NCBI GenBank assembly: GCA_965204875.1
Contig: OZ242020.1
Coordinates: 1,736,001 to 1,800,000 of the forward strand
Length of the DNA stretch: 64,000 nt
Direction: 5' to 3'
From: Aldehydirespirator sp965204875
Lineage (GTDB): Bacteria; Actinomycetota; Acidimicrobiia; Acidimicrobiales; Aldehydirespiratoraceae
Shown piece by piece: positions 57,491 to 64,000 of this stretch (positions within the stretch are counted from its first letter, which is position 1; every line of letters begins with the position of its first letter). The notes beneath the pieces are model-generated. The model made no database searches. It was given only the letters and a program-made list of their open reading frames with translations, and was not told the DNA's origin. A program made the translations under genes and the position numbers.

Positions 57491-58690
57491 GTGACCACAG
57501 TGGATCCTCTCGCCGAGGCCCGGCTCGGGCCTGTGACCCTGCGCAACCGGATCATCAAGGCGGCGACCTTCGAGGGCGTCACCCCCGATGCGCTCGTCAC
57601 GCCCGAACTCGTCGAGTATCACAGGGTCGTCGCCGCCGGCGGGGTCGGGATGTCCACGGTGGCCTACCTGGCTGTGGCCCCCGAGGGACGTACCCACGCC
57701 GAGTGCATCTGGCTGCGACCCGAGGCCGTGGCAGGGCTGCGCCGCCTGACCGATGCGATACACGACGAGGGCGCCGCGGCCAGCGCCCAGATCGGCCACG
57801 CCGGGCCGGTGGCCAACTCCCGCTCCAACAAGGCTCCGTCGGTGGCGCCGACCCGCCGGTTCAACCCGCTGGCCATGCGCATGATCCGCGCCGCCACTGA
57901 TGCCGACATCGCCCGCATCACCAACGACTTCGCCCGTGCGGCCCGCCTCGCCGCGGGCAGCGGGTTCGACGCCATCGAGATCCACCTCGGCCACAACTAC
58001 CTGCTCAGCGCGTTCCTGAGCCCCGGCCTCAACAAGCGCACCGACCGCTGGGGCGGCTCGCTGGAGAACCGGGCCCGCTTCGGCCGCCAGGCGGTGCAGG
58101 CGGTACGGGCCGCGGTGGGCGACCGGCTGGCCGTGATCGCCAAGATCAACATGAACGACGGCATGCCCGGCGGCCTCAAGGACGACGAGAGCCTCGAGGT
58201 GGCACGGATGCTGCAAGCCGACGGCGCCCTGGATGCCCTGGAGCTCACCGGTGGCAGCTCCTTCGGCAACCCCATGTACCTGTTCCGCGGCGAGGCGCCC
58301 CGCGAGGAGTTCGCGGCCACCCTCCCGCAGCCGGCCCGTCTCGGGTTCAAGCTGGCGGGGGCCAAGCTGATGCCCGACTACCCCTTCGAGGAGGCCTACT
58401 TCCTGCCCAAGGCCCGGCGCTTCCTCGAGGCCCTCGACATTCCCCTCCTACTGCTCGGCGGGATCAACCGGCTCGACACGGTGCGGTCGGCTGTCGACGA
58501 GGGGTTCGCCTTCGTTGCCATGGCCCGAGCCCTGCTGCGGCAGCCCGACCTGGTGAACCGCTGGCAGGCCGGCACCGCCGACGCAGGCAACTGCATCCAC
58601 TGCAACCGCTGCATGCCCACCATCTACAGCGGCACCCGCTGCGTTCTCGACCACCCCGAACCCGTCCGCATCGGAAACCCGATCAGCTGA
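57491..58690 (+). CDS. NADH:flavin oxidoreductase (old-yellow-enzyme family)
   Basis: The 399-residue protein has the OYE barrel: LGPVTLRNRIIKAATFEGVTPD, QIGHAGPVANSRSNKAPS, FDAIEIHLGHNYLLSAFLSPGLNKRTDRWGGSLENRARF, and a C-terminal GFAFVAMARALLRQPDLVNRW. Near the C-terminus NCIHCNRCMP holds clustered cysteines like those of the iron-sulfur members (2,4-dienoyl-CoA reductase), but the pattern is shortened and the second half of a dienoyl reductase (FAD/NAD domain) is absent. It probably reduces an enone or enoyl compound with FMN. GTG at 57491, 73 bp after the tRNA. Confidence 0.88.
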   Translation: MTTVDPLAEARLGPVTLRNRIIKAATFEGVTPDALVTPELVEYHRVVAAGGVGMSTVAYLAVAPEGRTHAECIWLRPEAVAGLRRLTDAIHDEGAAASAQIGHAGPVANSRSNKAPSVAPTRRFNPLAMRMIRAATDADIARITNDFARAARLAAGSGFDAIEIHLGHNYLLSAFLSPGLNKRTDRWGGSLENRARFGRQAVQAVRAAVGDRLAVIAKINMNDGMPGGLKDDESLEVARMLQADGALDALELTGGSSFGNPMYLFRGEAPREEFAATLPQPARLGFKLAGAKLMPDYPFEEAYFLPKARRFLEALDIPLLLLGGINRLDTVRSAVDEGFAFVAMARALLRQPDLVNRWQAGTADAGNCIHCNRCMPTIYSGTRCVLDHPEPVRIGNPIS

Positions 58691-58768
58691 CAGGCGTTGT
58701 TTACCGGAACAGCAGGCACGGTGACTGAGGGTGCATGGGCGAGCGGGGTTCGAGGTCTGGCGAACCTG

Positions 58769-58774
58769 TATATT
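58769..58774 (+). promoter_or_regulatory. Candidate -10 box of a leaderless transcript (TATATT)
   Basis: TATATT ends 6 nt before the ATG at 58781, the same spacing as at 12375-12380. No Shine-Dalgarno is present. Confidence 0.5.
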
Positions 58775-58780
58775 GATTGT

Positions 58781-59032
58781 ATGACAGCAGCGGTGCCGAC
58801 CCGGTTCAGTGAGCGTCAGATTGAGACGATTGACCGACTCGTGACCGAGGGCATCGGCGATAGCCGCTCTGCGGTGATCCGCAGGGCCGTTGATCATCTC
58901 GCCGAGTCTGTGGAACGCTCTCGCGTCGGCCGAATGATCGCTGACTCTTACCGTGAACTGCCCCAGACGGCCGACGATGACGCACAAGCAATGGCCAACG
59001 CGATTGCCATGACCGACGCCGAGCCGTGGTAG
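58781..59032 (+). CDS. Ribbon-helix-helix antitoxin (MazE/CopG-like) of a MazEF-like pair
   Basis: The 83-residue protein starts TRFSERQIETIDRLVTEGIGDSRSAVIRRAVDHLAESV, a ribbon-helix-helix DNA-binding pattern, and ends in an acidic helix (SYRELPQTADDDAQAMANAIAMTDAEPW) that would wrap the toxin. Its stop overlaps the toxin start, GTGGTAG. It likely represses the operon and neutralises the toxin encoded next. Placement of a -10 box 6 nt before the ATG suggests leaderless translation. Confidence 0.82.
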   Translation: MTAAVPTRFSERQIETIDRLVTEGIGDSRSAVIRRAVDHLAESVERSRVGRMIADSYRELPQTADDDAQAMANAIAMTDAEPW

Positions 59033-59337
59033 CCCGAGGCGAGCTTTGGCTCCTGGAGACTCCCAACCACAAGCGTCGCCCGGCGCTAGTGGTTTCACGC
59101 GACGAGGCGATCCCGGTACTCAACAGCGTGGTCGTAGCTCCGCTCACGACGACGATTCGCTCTATTCCGACCTGCATCCCGATCGGATCCGATGAGGGCA
59201 TTGACCGTGACAGCGTGGCGTCGTTCGACAATATGGCGGCGGTGCCCAAGTCTGTGCTCACCCGAAAGCTCGGCCAACTCAACCCGGCCAGCCGCCATCG
59301 GATCTGTGACGCGCTGCGAGCAATGGCCGGTTGCTAG
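59026..59337 (+). CDS. mazF: MazF/PemK-type mRNA interferase toxin
   Basis: The 103-residue protein has the MazF barrel: RGELWLLETPNHKRRPALVVSRDEAIP, VVVAPLTTTIRSIPTCIPIG, DSVASFDNMAAVPKSVLTRKLGQL. The R/T residues of the RNA-binding face (KRRPALVV and PLTTTIR) match the family. It cuts mRNA at short sequences unless bound by the antitoxin. GTG at 59026 overlaps the antitoxin stop. A copy of its first ~12 codons reappears at 59566-59599. Confidence 0.88.
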   Translation: MVARGELWLLETPNHKRRPALVVSRDEAIPVLNSVVVAPLTTTIRSIPTCIPIGSDEGIDRDSVASFDNMAAVPKSVLTRKLGQLNPASRHRICDALRAMAGC

Positions 59338-59424
59338 TTCGGCTCCAATGAGAGCGCGGGGCTGCCTCCGTGCGTTCCGGACTCGTCAACGAAGCACAGA
59401 TACAGAGTTCACCCCTCTCGCGTC

Positions 59425-59448
59425 CGTGCCCCGCCGAAGCGGGGCACG
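59425..59448 (+). terminator. Strong hairpin after the MazEF pair
   Basis: CGTGCCCCGC, loop CGAA, GCGGGGCACG: a perfect 10-bp stem, followed by TTCT. It lies 88 bp beyond the toxin gene and 165 bp from the convergent TetR gene end, well placed as a (bidirectional) terminator. Confidence 0.7.
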
Positions 59449-59565
59449 TTCTGCGGTATCAGCAGAGGAGCAAGCTCACGGCACCGAATACTTCGGTCCT
59501 CTCCGCTGAGAGCACCCTACACGCGCCAGTCGCCTGGCGCAACAACTCGGGGCCGAACACGAGCC

Positions 59566-59599
59566 ATGGCAGCCCGAGGCGAGCTTTGGCTCCTGGACG
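59566..59599 (+). repeat. Copy of the toxin-gene start 538 bp downstream
   Basis: CATGGCAGCCCGAGGCGAGCTTTGGCTCCTGGA reproduces the start region of the MazF-like gene (59028-59059) with one or two changes, then diverges. It would encode MAARGELWLLDD before leaving the frame of the toxin. Confidence 0.88.
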
Positions 59600-59612
59600 A
59601 TCAATGGGCCGG

Positions 59613-60230
59613 TCAGGGCGCTGGGACGGGATCGGGGGTGGTGCGGCCGGAGAAGCGCTGAACCCCGGCGCAGAGCAGCTCCACCAGGTGCTCGAACGTC
59701 TCGTCGGGATCGTGGGGCAGCGGGTGGCCGTCGCCTGACTCGAGGTGGCTGAACCCGTGGAAGGCGCTGCGCAGCGTGCGGGCCGCGTGCACCCGGTCGT
59801 CGTCGTTGAGGTCGTAGGCGCGCAGAGCCTGGCTCAACACGGTGAGTATCCGCTCTATGGCCGCCTCGATCTCGGCGTCGCCGGCACACGGGTACCGGTC
59901 GGTGGCGGCGTAGATGCCGGGATGGGTGCGCACCATCTCTCGCCAGGCGTGGCCCACCGCCGCCACCGCCTCGTCGCCGGAACGGCCCACCGCGGCGTCC
60001 GCCAGCCTGTCGGCCAGGATCTCGCGACCCCGGATGCTCAGGCTGCGCAGCAGGTCGTCGTATCCCTCCACATGGCGGTACAGCGCGGGTTGGCGCACGC
60101 CTAAGGCTCTTGCGACCCGTGTCAGGGTCAGGCGGTCGAGCCCCTCGGTGTCAGCGATTTCGGCTGCCGCTTCGATCACCCGCTCGGTACCCAGGGGACG
60201 CCTGCGCGGGCCCGTGCCGTCCTGGGTCAA
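59613..60230 (-). CDS. TetR/AcrR-family regulator
   Basis: From TTG at 60230 the protein has 205 residues. Its N-terminus carries the TetR helix-turn-helix: ERVIEAAAEIADTEGLDRLTLTRVARALGVRQPALYRHVEGYDDLL. The rest (VGHAWREMVRTHPGIYAATDRYP and HAARTLRSAFHGFSHLESGDG) is the TetR_C ligand-binding helical domain. It starts within the permease stop (TTGA overlap), so it is the last gene of the ABC operon and probably regulates it in response to the transported compound. Confidence 0.88.
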   Translation of the reverse strand: MTQDGTGPRRRPLGTERVIEAAAEIADTEGLDRLTLTRVARALGVRQPALYRHVEGYDDLLRSLSIRGREILADRLADAAVGRSGDEAVAAVGHAWREMVRTHPGIYAATDRYPCAGDAEIEAAIERILTVLSQALRAYDLNDDDRVHAARTLRSAFHGFSHLESGDGHPLPHDPDETFEHLVELLCAGVQRFSGRTTPDPVPAP

Positions 60231-61230
60231 CCCTTGCCCCGCCAGGGGATCAGCCGCTTCTCTGCCATGCGCATGGCCGCATCCATGGTCACTCCGAGGA
60301 TGCTGATGAAGATCACCGCCGACAGCATCAGGTCGAGCAGGAAGAACTGGCGGGCCTTGAAGATGGTGAAGCCGAGCCCGGAGCTGGCCCCGAGCAGTTC
60401 GGCGGCCACGAGCGTGCCCCAGCAGACGCCGATGGCGACACGGAGCCCGGTGAAGATCTCGGGCAGCGCGTTGGGCAGGATCACGTGACGCAAAACCTGG
60501 GCCTTCGACGCGCCCAGCGAGTAGGCGGCGTGAACCTTCGTCGTGTTCACGGCCAGCACACCGGAGCGTGCCGCGATCACCATTATCCAGATCGCCGCGA
60601 ACAGCAGCAGGTTGACCTTGCCCTCCTCGCCGATGCCGAACCAGACGATGAACAGCGGGATCAGCGCCAGTGGCGGGATGGGCCGCAGCAGTTCCACGAT
60701 CGGGTCGAATATGCCCCGCCAGCGGCTGGACAGGCCCATCGCCAGACCTATCGGCACACCGATGGCGACCCCCCAGAACAGACCCTTGGCCAGGCGGCTG
60801 AAGCTCAGCCAGAGGTGCTGCCAGAGGGTGAACCCGCTGTAGCCGTTGCGGGCGAAGTCCCAGGCCGCGTCCCAGACTTGGATCGGGCTGGGCAGCGTGG
60901 ACTCGCTCAGCCACTGCGTGTAGGAGCACGGGGGCAGCCCTTCGAAGTCTCCGGGATCGCTCGCGGCCCGGTCGCAGTCGCGCAGCAGGTCTCGCTGGCC
61001 GTAGCTCTGGTCGGCGCTGAGCCCGGCCCGAACCTCCTCGCCGTATTCCTCCCACTCCGCTGGAAGTCCCCACACCTCCGTGGAGATGAACCAAAGCGCC
61101 AGCACGACCACCAGGCTGACAATGGTCCACACGACCGCGCCGCTGACCTCCGCCGCGTCGCCGAAGGTGACCGTCTTGCGAGCGCTCTGCCCCCCGCCGC
61201 GGCGAAAAAGCCGGCCCAGCAGCACGGCCA

Positions 61231-61231
<1 letters not shown>
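60227..61231 (-). CDS. ABC transporter permease (nitrate/sulfonate/taurine type)
   Basis: The 334-residue protein has a membrane span at about 35-55, a ~60-residue extracytoplasmic insert with two cysteines (LLRDCDRAASDPGDFEGLPPCSYTQWLSES), and then the BPD_transp_1 core of about five spans with the EAA loop SLGASKAQVLRHVILPNALPEIFTGLRVAIGVCWGTLVAAEL. This is the SsuC/TauC/NrtB group, which imports sulfonates, nitrate or related compounds. The insert before the core is unusual for the family. ATG at 61231 overlaps the ATPase stop (TGATG). Confidence 0.85.
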
Positions 61232-62604
<1,373 letters not shown>

Positions 62605-62639
62605 GCTCGCCCCCTTCGGTCCGCTGTGGCACCCGACGC

Positions 62640-62735
62640 GACAGTAGCCGTCGCGGTTGCACCCGGAAGGGATCGGTGTTCATGAGGTCTCGGTGGCTCG
62701 TGCGCGGTCGTCGCGGTTGCGCCCGAAAGGGACTG
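62640..62735 (-). repeat. Duplicated GTCGCGGTTGC.CCCG.AAGGGA element
   Basis: GTCGCGGTTGCACCCGGAAGGGA at about 62650 and GTCGCGGTTGCGCCCGAAAGGGA at about 62710 are direct repeats 60 bp apart in the spacer between the binding-protein and ATPase genes. Function unknown. Confidence 0.75.
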
Positions 62736-62752
62736 TGCCCCGAGGAGACTGT

Positions 62753-62799
62753 GCGTTGCGTGCGGGCTGGCCCCGGGCTTTGATGCCCGCACGCAACGC
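62753..62799 (-). terminator. 15-bp perfect inverted repeat between binding-protein and ATPase genes
   Basis: GCGTTGCGTGCGGGC and its exact reverse complement enclose a 17-base loop. On the minus strand it follows the binding-protein gene and precedes the ATPase gene, where a partial terminator or RNA-stability hairpin would give more binding protein than ATPase. No T-run follows. Confidence 0.65.
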
Positions 62800-62854
62800 T
62801 TCAGATGTTGAGGTTCAACGACCGACTCAGAAGTCCGCCGTTGTTCGCCGTTGT

Positions 62855-63943
62855 TCAGTTGACGGCTTCGAGGAAGCTGGTGTCCACGAAGGAGTCGTAG
62901 CCGGCCAGCGCCGACTCGATCTCGCCCTGTTCCACGAAGAAGTCCATCTGCTCCTTCATCACCTGCCCGACGGTGCCGCCGAGCCAGGCATTTGACAGCT
63001 GGACGTCCTTCTCGGGGAACGCGAAGGCGTCGAGCAGAGCGATCGTTGGCTCGCGCTCCATGCCCGCAGCTTCCGCGATGGTGTCGATGAAGGGCTCCCG
63101 GTCGCTGTTGTAGGCCCGGTTGGCGTCTTCGGTCACCTGCAGGAAACCGGTCACGACGTCTCCGTGCTCTGCGGCGAAGGTGCCCGTTGTGGAGATGATG
63201 TCAAAGACGCGGATGCCGATGGCCTCCTGCTCGGCGCCGGTCATCACCAGGTTGCCGCCGTTGGCGATCATCTGGTTGACCGCGCCGCCGAATGCGCAGG
63301 CCATGGCCACCTCGCCGGAGTCCAGCGCAGCCACCGCCGCCGGGCCGCCCTCGGACTGGATCAGCTCCACCGTTGAGGTGTCCACGCCCAGGTGCTCGAG
63401 CATCTTCAGCAGCTTGAAGTGCGTCACGTTGCCCAGCGGCGTGTAGATGCTCTGACCGGCCAGCGTCTCTGCCGCGTTGTCCGCGGTGATGCCTAGGTCG
63501 GGGTTGGCCACACAGTTGTCCGCGTCCGCGTAGGTGACTGCCACACCGACGAGCACCAGGTCGGACCCGCCCGTCACGAAGTTCGCGAACGGTGTCAAGC
63601 CCTGCGAGTAGGAGATGTCGATGTCACCGGATTCCATGGCCTGGGCCATGTCGCCGCCCGAAGCGAACGGGATCCAGTTGACCGTCGTGCCCAGAGCCTC
63701 GTCATAGGTCTTCTCGGCCTGTGCCACCTGGTTCGCGGTCGGCCACTCCAGGAAGTAGGCCACGTTCAGCTCGTCGAGCGTCGCCTCATCGTCGTCGCCG
63801 CTGCAGGCCGCGGCCACGAGGCCGAACGCCAGCAGAACCGCCAGCAGCATCCGCCAGGTGACGCGGCCGGCCCCGGCCCGAGTCCTCACTGTCGAGCTGC
63901 CGCGATCCGCACAGGCTCCGGCACCGTGTGATGGTTGCTTCAT
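62855..63943 (-). CDS. ABC transporter substrate-binding lipoprotein (nitrate/sulfonate/taurine type)
   Basis: From ATG at 63943 (GGAGGG 8 nt upstream) the protein has 362 residues. A signal peptide with basic n-region (RVTWRMLLAVLLAFGLVAAACSGDDDE) ends in the lipobox VAAAC. The mature part has the NMT1/OpuAC-like pattern LNVAYFLEWPTANQVAQA, ASGGDMAQAMESGDIDISYSQGLTPFANF, LGVDTSTVELIQSEGGPAAVAALDSGEVAMACAFGGAV. It binds a small anionic or zwitterionic ligand outside the membrane. It is the first gene of the operon with the ATPase, permease and TetR gene. Substrate class only is supported. Confidence 0.88.
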   Translation of the reverse strand: MKQPSHGAGACADRGSSTVRTRAGAGRVTWRMLLAVLLAFGLVAAACSGDDDEATLDELNVAYFLEWPTANQVAQAEKTYDEALGTTVNWIPFASGGDMAQAMESGDIDISYSQGLTPFANFVTGGSDLVLVGVAVTYADADNCVANPDLGITADNAAETLAGQSIYTPLGNVTHFKLLKMLEHLGVDTSTVELIQSEGGPAAVAALDSGEVAMACAFGGAVNQMIANGGNLVMTGAEQEAIGIRVFDIISTTGTFAAEHGDVVTGFLQVTEDANRAYNSDREPFIDTIAEAAGMEREPTIALLDAFAFPEKDVQLSNAWLGGTVGQVMKEQMDFFVEQGEIESALAGYDSFVDTSFLEAVN

Positions 63944-63976
63944 TTGTTTCACCCTCCAAGTCGATGGATAGTTTTC

Positions 63977-63995
63977 GAGCCTCATTTCGAGGCTC
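63977..63995. other. Hairpin in the leader of the ABC operon
   Basis: GAGCCTC-ATTTC-GAGGCTC, a 7-bp stem, 34 bp upstream of the binding-protein start. It has no T-run on the minus strand, so it is more likely an operator or leader structure than a terminator. Confidence 0.4.
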
Positions 63996-64000
63996 TCAGC

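Noticed and set aside
63977..63995. Hairpin as a terminator
   Set aside because: No T-run in the direction of the ABC operon and it lies before, not after, a gene.

Overview
The window looks like a chromosomal segment of a high-GC Gram-positive bacterium of the Actinobacteria, probably an uncultured Acidimicrobiia-like lineage. The clearest marker is a mycothiol ligase (mshC, 54220-55695) beside cysS. An F420-type luciferase-like oxidoreductase, many CoA-linked dehydrogenases, GTG/TTG starts and promoter boxes placed 6 nt before start codons fit that. Class-level placement is inference; the phylum-level call is stronger.

Layout. 1-1643: end of a sugar-kinase gene and a GH4 glycosidase. 1723-3074: a complete ISL3-family insertion sequence that has replaced the last 11 codons of a type II restriction gene; its methyltransferase follows at 3746-4645. 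4665-12035: a minus-strand operon of ROK kinase, bicupin, luciferase-like oxidoreductase, methenyl-tetrahydromethanopterin cyclohydrolase (mch), SDR, free-standing lipoyl domain and E1 beta/alpha of a 2-oxoacid dehydrogenase, a combination suggesting a C1/keto-acid pathway. 12387-15540: AT-richer ATPase genes, including a frameshifted SMC/OLD-type ATPase plus TOPRIM-like partner. 15612-17163: a secreted SLH/RCC1 protein whose start is separated from its frame by a C10 tract. 17311-28476: transporters, lipid and CoA enzymes, small regulators.

28521-31171: tRNA-Ala(TGC) directly followed by a histidine-decarboxylase-like gene, an ACT-domain gene and a HigBA toxin-antitoxin pair. 32764-43163: a type I restriction-modification locus, the most unusual part of the window. 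Between hsdM and hsdR lie a HEPN-type toxin gene, a gene in which the cognate MNT nucleotidyltransferase antitoxin is fused in frame to HsdS, a DUF4365 protein, an unknown 380-residue protein and an OLD-type ATPase. Two AAA/DUF4143 ATPases flank the locus.

45124-58690: amidohydrolase, FAH-family enzyme, acyl-CoA and hydroxyacyl-CoA dehydrogenases, cyclophilin, cysS, mshC, tRNA-Arg(CCT) and an old-yellow-enzyme homologue. 58781-59337: a MazEF-like pair. 59613-63943: a nitrate/sulfonate/taurine-type ABC operon with a TetR regulator.

A second window-wide theme is short tandem duplication at gene junctions. At more than a dozen boundaries the spacer is a decayed copy of the 3' end of one gene and/or the 5' end of the next, and related in-frame repeats occur in linkers or tails of CysS, MshC and the luciferase-like protein.
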